Part shown: positions 23,313-31,839 of the stretch, piece by piece | Position numbering within the stretch: position 1 is the stretch's first letter | How the letters are laid out: every line of letters starts with the position of its first letter | Assembly: GCA_944322565.1 (NCBI GenBank) | Contig: CALUPG010000010.1 | Coordinates: 1-64,000 of the forward strand | DNA: 64,000 bases | Source of the DNA: an uncultured Bacteroidales bacterium | GTDB lineage: Bacteria; Bacteroidota; Bacteroidia; Bacteroidales; UBA932 | Direction of reading: 5' to 3' | Position numbers and translations under genes: made by a program | Notes under the pieces: generated by a model | Database searches by the model: none | Told to the model about the DNA's origin: nothing | The model's input: only the letters and a program-made list of their open reading frames with translations

Positions 23313-23744
23313 ATGTTTCATTCGGGAGACGAAGAAACCATGTCCGGGACCTGTTCCAGTCCAAAGATGGAACGCCCGGACATTAATTTCGGTTATATAT
23401 CCGCATATCTGCTGTTGCTTGAAGGTGCAGCCCTCGGGATTGCTTTTTTATGCAGGCTGATTCTCTCCCGGATGAATGTAACATGTCCATTTGAACTGCT
23501 GCATATAACCGCCGTCATCCTTGTCCTGCTGCTTACGGCTAAAGCCACCGCCCGCACAGCCATAAGGGCTTATCAGCGGTATGCACCGGAAAGAATCAGG
23601 CGCAAATGCATCTGCACTCCGACATGTTCGAACTACGCACTGATGGCATTGGACAAATATAATTTCTTCAAAGCCATAAGACTGATATACATCCGCCTCA
23701 CACGCACATGCAGAGGCTCCGGACATAAAATTGATTACCCGTAA
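23313..23744 (+). CDS. YidD-like protein with added membrane segment
   Basis: A 143-residue protein. The C-terminal 50 residues contain RKCICTPTCSNYALMALDKYNFFKAIRLIYIRLTRT, the PTCS-YA signature of the YidD family (membrane protein insertion efficiency factor). Unlike the usual 70-90-residue YidD, it has about 90 extra N-terminal residues with two hydrophobic helices (YISAYLLLLEGAALGIAFLC and LLHITAVILVLLLTAKAT). YidD acts beside YidC and the Sec translocon at the inner membrane. Here the gene sits within the SPFH cluster, not near yidC or rnpA, so it may be a specialised paralog. It begins 12 bp after the preceding gene. Confidence 0.75.
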   Translation: MFHSGDEETMSGTCSSPKMERPDINFGYISAYLLLLEGAALGIAFLCRLILSRMNVTCPFELLHITAVILVLLLTAKATARTAIRAYQRYAPERIRRKCICTPTCSNYALMALDKYNFFKAIRLIYIRLTRTCRGSGHKIDYP

Positions 23745-23761
23745 TTCTAACACTCACCGAC

Positions 23762-24970
23762 ATGGGACTTTTCAGCAAGCTGCGCACAGACGGCGCGACA
23801 TTTGACGGACAGGGAGAAGAACGCAAAGGACTGCTTGACCGCATCGAATACAATGGTCTGCCAGATGATCTGCTCTGGCGTTATCCTTATGACAATATCT
23901 CCACGGCAGCCCGACTGGTTGTTCAGGAAGGGCAGGAGGCCGTTCTGATGAAAGAAGGTGCGATATACGATGTATTCGGACCCGGCACTACCACTCTGTC
24001 CACAGGAAATATACCGCTGCTTCAGAAACTCATCAATCTTCCTTACGGCGGGAACACGCCTTTTACCGCCACAGTGGTATATGTGAACAAGAATACAAGG
24101 CGAAATCTGAAATTCGGGACTCCGGCACCATTTGATGTACAGGACCCGTTGTACGGAATGGCCATTCCTGTGCGTTCTTTCGGAATGTTCGGTATCAGAA
24201 TAACCGATTCGACACTGTTCCTGAGGGAAATCGTCGGCACACAGCACCTTTTCTCCACTGAAGATATCATTGCACAGTTCAAAGGCCTTATCACAAGAAA
24301 GCTGACAAGCAATGTCGGAAAATTCATTGAGCAGAACAAGATTTCCGTAACGAGAATCTCCGCTTACCTTGATGAACTTTCCAACTTCATTAAGAAAGCC
24401 ATTCAGGAAGAGTTTGAAACCTACGGACTTCAAGTCACAAACTTTGACATCGAATCCATCAACTTCGACAAGAACAATCCGAATGTCCAGAAGATTCAGG
24501 ATGCAGAGTCCGAAGCTGCAAAACGCCGGATGGAAGGCTATACCTACCAGCAGGAACGCCAGCTCGACATCATGGAAGGTGCGGCCAACAATGAAGGCGG
24601 CGCAGGCCAGATGATGGGAGCGGGAATGGGACTCGGAATGGGCTTCGGCATAGGCGGAGCATTCGGATCCCAGATGAGCAATATAGCGGGAGCAGCAATG
24701 GGCGCACAACCGGCTGTACAGCCGCAGCAGTCCGCAGCGGCACCGCCGCCTCCTCCAATACCTGAGATGGCAGTGTACCATGTTCTGATAAACAATGCCC
24801 AGCAAGGCCCGTTTGACATGAGCGTCCTCAGACAGATGGCAAGCCAGAGAACGCTTACTCGGGAGACATATGTTTGGAAAGCAGGCATGGCACAGTGGGC
24901 AAAAGCCGGTGACTGTCCTGAACTTCAGTCTCTTTTCGGAAGCGTCCCGCCACCTCCTCCGGCAATGTAA
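23762..24970 (+). CDS. SPFH-domain protein with C-terminal GYF_2 domain
   Basis: A 402-residue protein of the virion-core-like SPFH group. Residues about 30-250 are the SPFH/Band-7 region (VVQEGQEAVLMKEGAIYDVFGPGTTTLSTGNIPLL ... EEFETYGLQVTNFDIESINFD). A glycine/alanine/methionine-rich linker follows (GGAGQMMGAGMGLGMGFG), then proline runs, and finally a GYF_2 (DUF4339) domain (YHVLINNAQQGPFDMSVLRQMASQRTLTRETYVWKAGMAQWAKAGDC). SPFH proteins form membrane-associated oligomers, and GYF_2 domains bind proline-rich or ubiquitin-like partners. Neighbouring genes encode membrane and TPR proteins that may be its partners. Confidence 0.9.
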   Translation: MGLFSKLRTDGATFDGQGEERKGLLDRIEYNGLPDDLLWRYPYDNISTAARLVVQEGQEAVLMKEGAIYDVFGPGTTTLSTGNIPLLQKLINLPYGGNTPFTATVVYVNKNTRRNLKFGTPAPFDVQDPLYGMAIPVRSFGMFGIRITDSTLFLREIVGTQHLFSTEDIIAQFKGLITRKLTSNVGKFIEQNKISVTRISAYLDELSNFIKKAIQEEFETYGLQVTNFDIESINFDKNNPNVQKIQDAESEAAKRRMEGYTYQQERQLDIMEGAANNEGGAGQMMGAGMGLGMGFGIGGAFGSQMSNIAGAAMGAQPAVQPQQSAAAPPPPPIPEMAVYHVLINNAQQGPFDMSVLRQMASQRTLTRETYVWKAGMAQWAKAGDCPELQSLFGSVPPPPPAM

Positions 24971-24991
24971 AACTTTTCAGATAGTCATACC

Positions 24992-25738
24992 ATGTCTCAG
25001 AAAACCATAAACATTTTTTCGGAAATAGTATTGCCGGCCCTGACGACAATACTTACGATTGTCCTGTTCTTCATGTTCAAACCGGAAGAGACAACAGGAC
25101 TTTTCTGGCTCAATCTCATCTATACGGTACTGCTTGAAGCCATTTTCTTCGGATATATCATATCGCTGAGCCATAAAAGCGATACGGTATCAACACCTTT
25201 CAAGGCGGTATTCGGCATCTATGCCCTGTACTACATAATCATCGGCCTTGTATGGATGCTGCTGTACTCCCTTCTGCTTACACATTTCAATGTGTCGCTG
25301 AAAATTGACATTGCAGTAACAATAATCATCACCCTCCTGTGGATTATACTGTCTCTTATCACGGCACAAAGCGACAGCGGCTATCATGCCGAGATGAAAA
25401 ATTTCAATGACGCAAAAAAGGTACTGAACTTCAAGATAGACAAGATGCAGCTCCTTGCATCACGCTATTACAGAGTATGTTCAGAAAAAGGGCTGGCATA
25501 CGAGACCGAGTCCAACAACCGCACGGTTGTAGACAAGCTTGCAACCAAAATCAGCGGACTCACTCAGAATGTACTAAGGAATGAGATTGCCTCTTCACAA
25601 CTTAATTCCATCATCGACAAATGCGAAAGCCTTATAGAAGAGGCCGAGGAGGCATCCGGGGAGAAGCTTCAGGAGACGGACAAGAAAATGAAGAGGTTCG
25701 TTGAGAATGCAATTGCAGAAATTAATCTATTAAAATAA
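24992..25738 (+). CDS. Multi-pass membrane protein with coiled-coil tail
   Basis: A 248-residue protein with four likely transmembrane helices in the first 130 residues (two before and two after a short charged loop), then a cytoplasmic helical domain (AEMKNFNDAKKVLNFKIDKMQLLASRYYRVC ... DKCESLIEEAEEASGEKLQETDKKMKRFVENAIAEI). It has no recognised family. It starts 21 bp after the SPFH/GYF gene and lies before the TPR gene, so the five genes are probably one operon. Confidence 0.7.
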   Translation: MSQKTINIFSEIVLPALTTILTIVLFFMFKPEETTGLFWLNLIYTVLLEAIFFGYIISLSHKSDTVSTPFKAVFGIYALYYIIIGLVWMLLYSLLLTHFNVSLKIDIAVTIIITLLWIILSLITAQSDSGYHAEMKNFNDAKKVLNFKIDKMQLLASRYYRVCSEKGLAYETESNNRTVVDKLATKISGLTQNVLRNEIASSQLNSIIDKCESLIEEAEEASGEKLQETDKKMKRFVENAIAEINLLK

Positions 25739-25771
25739 AATACAGGAATCAGACTATCAACCTTACACTTA

Positions 25772-26374
25772 TTGATTATGCCAGTTGAAATCATCCATCT
25801 TGAATGTCCCAATTGTGGATCGGCAGTGTCTACCGAACAGAAAACATGTGAATACTGCAATAAACCGATTGTAATATCCAGATTCAGCAGTGTACAGAGC
25901 ATGCCGCCGGCTCAAGTGAACAAATATGCCAACAGCTACCGGAAGACTTTGGCTGAGAATCCGGACAATAAGGACATAAATATTGCAATAGCATTCTGCT
26001 ATCTGAGACTTAAACTTTACGACAAGGCTCTTCCTGCATTTGAGAAAGGCATGGAAGACAACTTTGACAATGCCGATGTATTTTTCTATGCGGCCGTCAC
26101 CCTGCTGAAGGGGCAGAAGGCATTCACCACACCCCGTCCGTCCATAGACAAAGCCCTGGAATACATCAATGCCGCCATAATGATTGAGCCGAAGGGCATA
26201 TACCAGTATTTTCTGGCATACATAAAATACGACTATTTCAAGAGGAAGTACCTCAATATCTCTCCTGACTGGAAAGAAACGCTGGAGTCCGCATATACCG
26301 ATTACGGCGTGACCGAGGAAGACATAGAGAGTCTATACAGCATTCTGGGAGTCCAGAGGCCGGATTGCCTGTAA
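25772..26374 (+). CDS. Zinc-ribbon and TPR-like protein
   Basis: A 200-residue protein. A zinc ribbon at residues about 10-35 is shown by two CxxC pairs (LECPNCGSAVSTEQKTCEYCNKPI). The rest is made of TPR-like helices (NPDNKDINIAIAFCYLRLKLYDKALPAFEKGMEDNFDNADVFFYAAVTLLKG). Such proteins often act as adaptors. It is the last gene of the SPFH cluster. Translation may begin at 25778 or so (MPVEIIHLECPNC) because the first two residues vary between candidate starts. Confidence 0.75.
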   Translation: MIMPVEIIHLECPNCGSAVSTEQKTCEYCNKPIVISRFSSVQSMPPAQVNKYANSYRKTLAENPDNKDINIAIAFCYLRLKLYDKALPAFEKGMEDNFDNADVFFYAAVTLLKGQKAFTTPRPSIDKALEYINAAIMIEPKGIYQYFLAYIKYDYFKRKYLNISPDWKETLESAYTDYGVTEEDIESLYSILGVQRPDCL

Positions 26375-26413
26375 AAGGGTCCGGGTATCCGGCTCAAGTA
26401 TTGGAATAACCAC

Positions 26414-26421
26414 TATATTTG
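26414..26421 (+). promoter_or_regulatory. -7 promoter element of SMR-fkp
   Basis: TATATTTG matches TAnnTTTG, 19 bp before the SMR start. Confidence 0.55.
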
Positions 26422-26440
26422 CCGTGAATTTGTAATCACG

Positions 26441-26770
26441 ATGCCGATGAACTGGATTATTCTTATTATAGCCGGATGCTTTGAGTCTGGATTCGCATTC
26501 TGCCTGGGAAAAATGAAAGAGGAATCCGGTACCGCATACTGGCTATGGGGTGCCGGATTTCTGCTATGCCTTGGATTGAGCATGCTGCTGCTTGCCAAGG
26601 CTGTCAAGACAATTCCAATAGGGACTGCATACCCCGTATGGACCGGGATAGGTGCCGTAGGCACTGTCATTCTCGGAATAATATTTTTTCATGAACCGGT
26701 GTCATTCATGAGACTGTTCTTCATCACGACACTGATAGCCTCAATCATCGGGTTAAAGCTTGTATCATGA
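26441..26770 (+). CDS. Small multidrug resistance (SMR) family transporter
   Basis: A 109-residue (107 from the second Met) four-helix inner-membrane protein. The membrane-embedded glutamate of helix 1 is present in IIAGCFESGFAF, at position 13 when counted from the second Met, as in Gdx/SugE proteins. Helix 3 has TAYPVWTGIGAVGTVILGIIFF, the family signature. SMR proteins work as antiparallel dimers that exchange protons for guanidinium or quaternary ammonium compounds. Without the diagnostic context I cannot choose between a guanidinium exporter and a drug exporter. A TATATTTG element precedes it and fkp follows at 25 bp. Confidence 0.9.
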   Translation: MPMNWIILIIAGCFESGFAFCLGKMKEESGTAYWLWGAGFLLCLGLSMLLLAKAVKTIPIGTAYPVWTGIGAVGTVILGIIFFHEPVSFMRLFFITTLIASIIGLKLVS

Positions 26771-26795
26771 TTTACCATAAATCCCCCAGTACACG

Positions 26796-29720
26796 ATGAG
26801 AAAATTATTGTCGCTTCCGCCGAATCTTGTCGGCTGCTTTCACGAAATAACCGGTCTCGGACACGACGAGTGGTTCTGCACCTCTGACCCGGCAGGAGAA
26901 AGACTCGGGTCAGGCGGTGGTACCGCATGGCTGCTTGATGCCTGTCGGAAATCTGACATCAGGGCCTCCTCCGGTAAAGCAATATCCTGTCAGGAACTTC
27001 TTGCAGAGTCTCAGGGGACGGGATTTCCGGCAGATTGGCTTGGCAGAGAAAAGAGGATTCTTCTCCATGCAGGAGGACAGGGGCGAAGAGTTCCTGCATA
27101 TGCTCCATCCGGCAAGATATTGACACCAGTGCCAGTATTCAGATGGGCCAGAGGACAGAAGCTGTCACAGGATCTGCTCTCCCTGCAGCTGCCTTTATAC
27201 GAGGAGATAATGGACAAGGCACCGGCATCACTCCACACACTCATTGCCAGCGGGGATGTCATGGTGAGATGCAAGGAGCCGCTCCAGGAAATTCCTGAGG
27301 CGGATGTTGTGTGCTTCGGACTATGGGCTGACCCTTCTCTTGCCACCAGACATGGAGTCTTCGTAACAGACAGAAACACTCCTGACAGGCTGGCCTATAT
27401 GCTTCAGAAGCCCGGACTTGACGAACTCGGAAAACTTTCGGGGACGCATTTCTTTATGATGGACATCGGCATTTGGCTTCTGAGTGACCGGGCTGTCGAA
27501 ATACTGTGGAGGCACTCGCTTGCCGAAGAAACATCGCCATCCGGCAACCGGGGACACAAAGCATCAGAAAATTGCCAGTTCAAGGAATACGACCTGTACT
27601 CTGAATTCGGACCTGCCCTCGGAGACAGTCCGAAAATCACAGACCGCGACATCAATTCCCTCTCCGTTGCCATTCTGCCGCTTCATGGCGGAGAATTCTA
27701 CCATTTCGGCACCAGCCGTGAACTTATTTCATCCACTCTTGCCGTACAAAATCTCGTGAACGACCAGAGGCATATCATGCAGCATAGCGTAAAGCCGCAT
27801 CCTGCCATGTTCGTCCAGAATGCAATTGTCAACACACGGCTTTCCGGGGACAATGCAATGCTCTGGATAGAAAACAGCTGGATAGGGGCAAGATGGCAGC
27901 TCTCACAGAGGCATGTAATCACAGGGGTGCCTGAGAATGACTGGACACTCTCACTCCCTGAAGGAATATGCTTAGATGTCATTCCATACGGGGACAAGTA
28001 TCTTGCTGCAAGACCTTACGGAATTGATGACCCGTTCCGGGGAGCGTCAGACAGTCACGGAACACTTTTTCTCGGCAGGCCGGCCGAAGAGTGGGCCTCG
28101 GAAAGAGGAATACAGCTGCCTGAATTCAAGGACATACAATTCGGCAGAATATTTCCTCTGTGCACAGACTCCGACAGTCTCGGGAAAGTCCTCCGGTGGA
28201 TGGTATCCGAACCAGACCTGGAAGAAGGCCGCAGAATATGGGAAAATGCAGAAAAGGTATCCGCAGACATGATTTCCGACAATGCCGACCTCAGGAGGCT
28301 TTTCGGACAAAGAAAAAATTTCATGAGAAGAAATATGCCGATGCTTGCCGCCAACTGGAGCAAAAGCATATTCTATCAGCTTGACCTGGACGATGTCGCA
28401 AAAAAATATTCCGAAGGCAATATTCCTGCTCCCGCTGAACTTCCTGACACGGCTCCGGTGATGATGCGTATCCAGGACAGCATGTTCCGCTCCCGTCTTC
28501 TTCAGGCAAACGACTCTGAGGCGATGCAGAAAAAAGCATTCGGGCTGCTGCGCGACAGCCTGACGGGAACAATTTCCGCACAGAAACAGAGCCCCCGGCT
28601 GAATGTATACCGCGACCAGATTGTATGGGGAAGGAGTCCTGTCAGAATCGACCTTGCCGGAGGATGGACAGACACACCGCCATATTGCATATATTCCGGA
28701 GGAAATGTCGTGAATATTGCCATAGACCTCAACGGACAGCAGCCGCTGCAGGTTTATGTAAAGCCGGCTGAAGAATATCGCATAATCCTCCGTTCCATAG
28801 ACTTGGGTGCCATGGAGATTGTGTCGGACAGAGACTCGCTCAGAGACTTCAACAAAGTCGGGTCTCCGTTTTCAATCCCCAAGGCTGCGCTTGCGCTGGC
28901 CGGCTTCCTTCCGGAATTTTCTCAGTCATCATTCAAGTCTCTTGAAGAACAGTTGAAAGATTTCGGATGCGGAATTGAAGTGACACTGCTTGCCGCCATC
29001 CCGGCAGGCTCCGGTCTCGGAACAAGTTCAATCCTTGCCGCCACAGTCCTCGGAGCTCTCTCTGATTTCTGCGGCCTGGCCTGGGACAAGAATGAAATCT
29101 GCAACAGGACACTCATCCTCGAGCAGATGCTGACAACCGGCGGAGGCTGGCAGGACCAGTACGGAGGAATCCTGCATGGAGTCAAGCTTCTCCAGACAAC
29201 CGAAAGCATCAGGCAGACGCCATCTGTCCGCTGGCTTCCCGAAGATATCTTCACCCGTCCTGAATACAGGGCCTGCCACCTTCTCTACTACACCGGCATC
29301 ACGAGGACTGCCAAAGGAATCCTTGCAGAAATTGTCAGAAAAATGTTCCTGAACAGCGGTCCGCACCTGCGCCTGCTGTCAGAGATGAAAGCACATGCAA
29401 TGGAAATGTTCGATGCCATCCAGCGCGGAGACTTCTCCCGGTACGGCAGACTCGTAAAAGACAGCTGGGAGCAGAACAAGGCCCTTGACTCCGGCACCAA
29501 TCCGCCTGCCGTGGAAGAACTGATCTCCAGAATAGATGACCTGGCTTCGGGGTACAAATTGCCGGGGGCCGGCGGCGGAGGATACCTCTATATGGTCGCC
29601 AAAGACCCGGAAGCCTCAGGCAGGATAAGACGCATCCTTACCGAAAGACCGCTCAACGCCAATGCCAGATTTGTTGAAATGGACCTGTCAGGGGCGGGGA
29701 TGCAGATCAGCAGGTCATGA
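26796..29720 (+). CDS. fkp: Bifunctional L-fucokinase / fucose-1-phosphate guanylyltransferase
   Basis: A 974-residue enzyme close in length to Bacteroides Fkp. The N-terminal half is the guanylyltransferase (GSGGGTAWLLDACRKS and LHAGGQGRRVPAYAPSGKILTPVPVF, the nucleotide-binding region). The C-terminal part is a GHMP kinase (GRSPVRIDLAGGWTDTPPYC, IPAGSGLGTSSILAATVLGAL with the ATP-binding glycine loop, and LPGAGGGGYLYMVA). It converts free L-fucose to GDP-fucose, which Bacteroidales attach to capsular polysaccharide and glycoproteins. It starts 25 bp after the SMR gene and shares its promoter. A dispersed repeat follows its stop. Confidence 0.95.
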   Translation: MRKLLSLPPNLVGCFHEITGLGHDEWFCTSDPAGERLGSGGGTAWLLDACRKSDIRASSGKAISCQELLAESQGTGFPADWLGREKRILLHAGGQGRRVPAYAPSGKILTPVPVFRWARGQKLSQDLLSLQLPLYEEIMDKAPASLHTLIASGDVMVRCKEPLQEIPEADVVCFGLWADPSLATRHGVFVTDRNTPDRLAYMLQKPGLDELGKLSGTHFFMMDIGIWLLSDRAVEILWRHSLAEETSPSGNRGHKASENCQFKEYDLYSEFGPALGDSPKITDRDINSLSVAILPLHGGEFYHFGTSRELISSTLAVQNLVNDQRHIMQHSVKPHPAMFVQNAIVNTRLSGDNAMLWIENSWIGARWQLSQRHVITGVPENDWTLSLPEGICLDVIPYGDKYLAARPYGIDDPFRGASDSHGTLFLGRPAEEWASERGIQLPEFKDIQFGRIFPLCTDSDSLGKVLRWMVSEPDLEEGRRIWENAEKVSADMISDNADLRRLFGQRKNFMRRNMPMLAANWSKSIFYQLDLDDVAKKYSEGNIPAPAELPDTAPVMMRIQDSMFRSRLLQANDSEAMQKKAFGLLRDSLTGTISAQKQSPRLNVYRDQIVWGRSPVRIDLAGGWTDTPPYCIYSGGNVVNIAIDLNGQQPLQVYVKPAEEYRIILRSIDLGAMEIVSDRDSLRDFNKVGSPFSIPKAALALAGFLPEFSQSSFKSLEEQLKDFGCGIEVTLLAAIPAGSGLGTSSILAATVLGALSDFCGLAWDKNEICNRTLILEQMLTTGGGWQDQYGGILHGVKLLQTTESIRQTPSVRWLPEDIFTRPEYRACHLLYYTGITRTAKGILAEIVRKMFLNSGPHLRLLSEMKAHAMEMFDAIQRGDFSRYGRLVKDSWEQNKALDSGTNPPAVEELISRIDDLASGYKLPGAGGGGYLYMVAKDPEASGRIRRILTERPLNANARFVEMDLSGAGMQISRS

Positions 29721-29749
29721 GATGATTCAGAAATACATTTTATTGTCAA

Positions 29750-29853
29750 CGGACCATGACAATATTTGATGGTAAATCCCTCCCGCCGCATGCGGCGGCC
29801 CCCCCGTTCACGAGGCCACGGGCGGCCACGCCATCAAATATTGTCATGGTCCG
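29750..29853. repeat. Dispersed core-and-arms repeat, copy 1
   Basis: Two 23-base arms (29750-29772 and 29831-29853) are perfectly complementary to each other. They enclose a 58-bp core starting TAAATCCCTCCCGCCGC and ending GGGCGGCCACG. The core recurs at 46353-46407 (inverted) and 61959-62019, but the arms there have other sequences. The copy lies 30 bp after fkp. Confidence 0.8.
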
Positions 29854-29945
29854 GCCAGGAATAAATAATATTTTGCTGCCATGCACAGCTGAGGCCTCCG
29901 GTACAGACGGATACACTTGAAATAATCTCCGTCAAATACAATTAC

Positions 29946-30230
29946 ATGGATATTGACAAAGAGAACTGGCCATGCAGGTTCATCTATAAGTCCACTACAG
30001 GATTCAATATCTGCGGACAAGAGTTCAAGATTGTTGATGTTGCAAGCGGATTTTTAGCAATTGAATTTACTTTGTCCGACGCATCCGCCCAAAACGGAAA
30101 GCGGTACAAATTGATGTATTTTGAAGAGGATGGAGAGATTCCCTTCGGTAAGACAATAAAAACCAAAACTATTATTTTTTCAAAATACGAATTTAAATGT
30201 GTTGACTACTACTCCCCAAAAAAACAATAA
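29946..30230 (+). CDS. Hypothetical protein
   Basis: A 94-residue protein starting MDIDKENWPCRFIYKSTTGF. The composition suggests a small beta-rich soluble protein (FNICGQEFKIVDVASGFLAIEFTLSD, KRYKLMYFEEDGEIPFGKT). The DNA is more AT-rich than its neighbours. No family is recognised. It stands alone between a dispersed repeat and a TonB-like remnant. Confidence 0.45.
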   Translation: MDIDKENWPCRFIYKSTTGFNICGQEFKIVDVASGFLAIEFTLSDASAQNGKRYKLMYFEEDGEIPFGKTIKTKTIIFSKYEFKCVDYYSPKKQ

Positions 30231-30243
30231 TATTGATGAAAAT

Positions 30244-30387
30244 ATGGAATCTTCAGAAGAAGCTATTCCATTCAGACTGGTGGAGGAAGAACCTTCATTC
30301 ATGGGCGGTGATGCCAACACATTCTCAAATGGACTCCGGGAAAACAAAGAGGGCAGGCAGTCACATTCCCCGTCATTTTTCAGTTGA
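30244..30387 (+). pseudogene. Remnant of a TonB C-terminal-domain protein
   Basis: The frame reads ESSEEAIPFRLVEEEPSFMGGDANTFSN, which matches the start of the TonB-like domain in Bacteroidota proteins (usually VEE-PSFQGGDANTFS-WV). After that the sequence goes out of register (GLRENKEGRQSH) and stops, so the domain itself is missing. It is a short leftover of a TonB-like or TonB-fused gene. Confidence 0.5.
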
Positions 30388-30407
30388 GATGAAAGAAGAA
30401 AGAGAAG

Positions 30408-30551
30408 CGCGCCCGGTGGAAAGCATTTTGGGCTCCAACGGGCGCGATTTTATTGTTTTTTCGCGGCCGGTGGCATTTTGAAAATGCCATCGGGCACACT
30501 TTTGCGGAAAAATCGCGGCCGGTGGACATGTGAAATAGTGTCCACCGGCCG
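30408..30551. repeat. Three GC-rich hairpins in tandem
   Basis: Three hairpins follow at about 50-bp spacing: 30408-30446 (CGCGCCCGGTGG stem), 30467-30493 (CCGGTGGCATTTT stem) and 30516-30551 (13-bp perfect CGGCCGGTGGACA stem). All share a CCGGTGG core on the left side, and the last two start with TCGCGGCCGGTGG. Their loops differ. They fill an intergenic region beside the second WYL locus. Confidence 0.7.
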
Positions 30552-30850
30552 TGATGCCGCACAATTTTCAAATGAAAAAAAATGGCAGACCGGACAAGCA
30601 CGACAGCACCGTAACGATGCCCAGAACAAGAGCCGGCTCTGCGCACAAAAGCGAAAGATAAGACAAAGTCAGAGATAAGGTACCGCCGGTCCCGGAATTT
30701 CCGGACGCGGCAGGCAGAGCCGCCGAAGTGTGTATGGGACGGGATAACCGGCCTTCCGCAGAAAGTTTTGCCCGGAAATTCACAATCCCCCGAAAGAGCA
30801 TGGTTTTACCGAAGTAAAACATTCATAAAGTCTGTCCTGCATATCCGTTC
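30552..30850. other. Intergenic stretch with one short hairpin
   Basis: No convincing gene. The perfect hairpin GTTTTAC-CGAA-GTAAAAC lies at 30803-30820. A minus-strand frame at 30568-30822 has a hydrophobic end but no ribosome-binding site or family. Confidence 0.4.
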
Positions 30851-30883
30851 AGACCGGTCAGGTGCAGGCACTTGGCCCGGTCT
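30851..30883 (-). other. Nested hairpin after intact coiled-coil gene
   Basis: The outer stem AGACCGG/CCGGTCT encloses GTGC-AG-GCAC with spacers of 4 and 5 bases, the same geometry as at 14174-14206. It lies 48 bp after the stop of the coiled-coil gene. On the plus strand both copies are preceded by TTC and followed by TTAT-TG-CAC. Confidence 0.6.
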
Positions 30884-30931
30884 TATCTGCCACAGCAAAT
30901 CAGAAGTTGTATATTGTTGTTTTTGGTTTTT

Positions 30932-31810
30932 TCAGAGTTGCCTCAATTTTTCATAAATCGGGCGCAGGCTGTCAGGAATCACAATCTTCAGCTTTTCCAC
31001 CTCTTCTCTCTTTCTCTCCCGGGCTGCATTTAGAGCTTCCCTTGCGAGCGCGACTTCGCCCTGCCACTTTTCATGTTCTGCCGTCCACCTGTTCCGCTTG
31101 GCTTCAGCATCACGGCGGATTTCAACCTCTATGCCGTGCTTTATGCCGTTGAGTTCAGCCTGGGCAGCCCTGTGCTCAGCCTGGAGTCTGAAGAACAGGT
31201 CCTCTACATCAGAGGCGGGGACATTCGGATAATATGAATAAATCAATGTGTCCCGGCCGTTTTCCCTAATATCCTTCGGTCCTGCGAGCCTCTTCTGGAA
31301 TTTCTTCCTTGCAGAAGAAAAACTTCCGTCGGGATGTATGCATTTGCCGAATGCGGCACATTTTGCCTCAAGAGCCAGATACCTTGTCTTCTGTCCGATG
31401 CCCATACGGTCAAGTACCTGATTTTCATCCAAAGGCTCCTCAAGCTCCGGCTCATTTTCAAGCAAAGAGTCAAGTTCGGGACTCGAGACGGCGTCCGTCG
31501 CCTCCACGACAAGCCGTTCCTTGGCTTTTATCGCCTCCCGGAGATATGCAATAAGGCTTTTGCAGACTGCCATCTCCTCCAGCCAGCCGGAAATCGATGA
31601 AAGCGTGTCCTCCCCGTTGCCGAACGACACCACAGTCTCCTCCGGTGCCCCTATCAGGGAAACCGTAGTCTTGTGGAAATCCAGCGAAGCCAGGCCGCCC
31701 TCAAGTGCCTGACAGTTCTCCTTGGCAATATTGGCGATATGATTCGCAGAAGTGGATGTAATCCCGTTGTCCGACAGGAACGGAGGGACGGTAACATTTT
31801 TCTTTTCCAT
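30932..31810 (-). CDS. Unrecognised coiled-coil protein of the WYL locus
   Basis: A 292-residue protein of a family I do not recognise. Residues 1-100 are a helical N-terminal domain (SDNGITSTSANHIANIAKENCQALEGGL). Residues of about 105-190 hold the conserved part shared with the truncated copy at 14213: YLREAIKAKERL, IHPDGSFSSARKKF, NGRDTLIYSYYPN. The last 90 residues are a long charged coiled coil ending IPDSLRPIYEKLRQL. The start at 31810 follows a perfect -7 element, and the frame upstream of it runs into the operator and is not coding. It is divergent from a metallo-beta-lactamase-fold gene and shares with it the operator at 31858-31874. Confidence 0.75.
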   Translation of the reverse strand: MEKKNVTVPPFLSDNGITSTSANHIANIAKENCQALEGGLASLDFHKTTVSLIGAPEETVVSFGNGEDTLSSISGWLEEMAVCKSLIAYLREAIKAKERLVVEATDAVSSPELDSLLENEPELEEPLDENQVLDRMGIGQKTRYLALEAKCAAFGKCIHPDGSFSSARKKFQKRLAGPKDIRENGRDTLIYSYYPNVPASDVEDLFFRLQAEHRAAQAELNGIKHGIEVEIRRDAEAKRNRWTAEHEKWQGEVALAREALNAARERKREEVEKLKIVIPDSLRPIYEKLRQL

Positions 31811-31839
31811 ATTATGCAGTCTCTTGATGTCAACTGATG

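Noticed and set aside
23747-24805. A 352-codon frame antisense to the SPFH gene
   Set aside because: The SPFH/GYF protein on the plus strand has clear domains; the antisense frame is cysteine-rich without pattern.
30568-30822. An 84-codon minus-strand frame with a hydrophobic C-terminal end
   Set aside because: No ribosome-binding site, no promoter element and no family resemblance; the start region contains a perfect hairpin instead.
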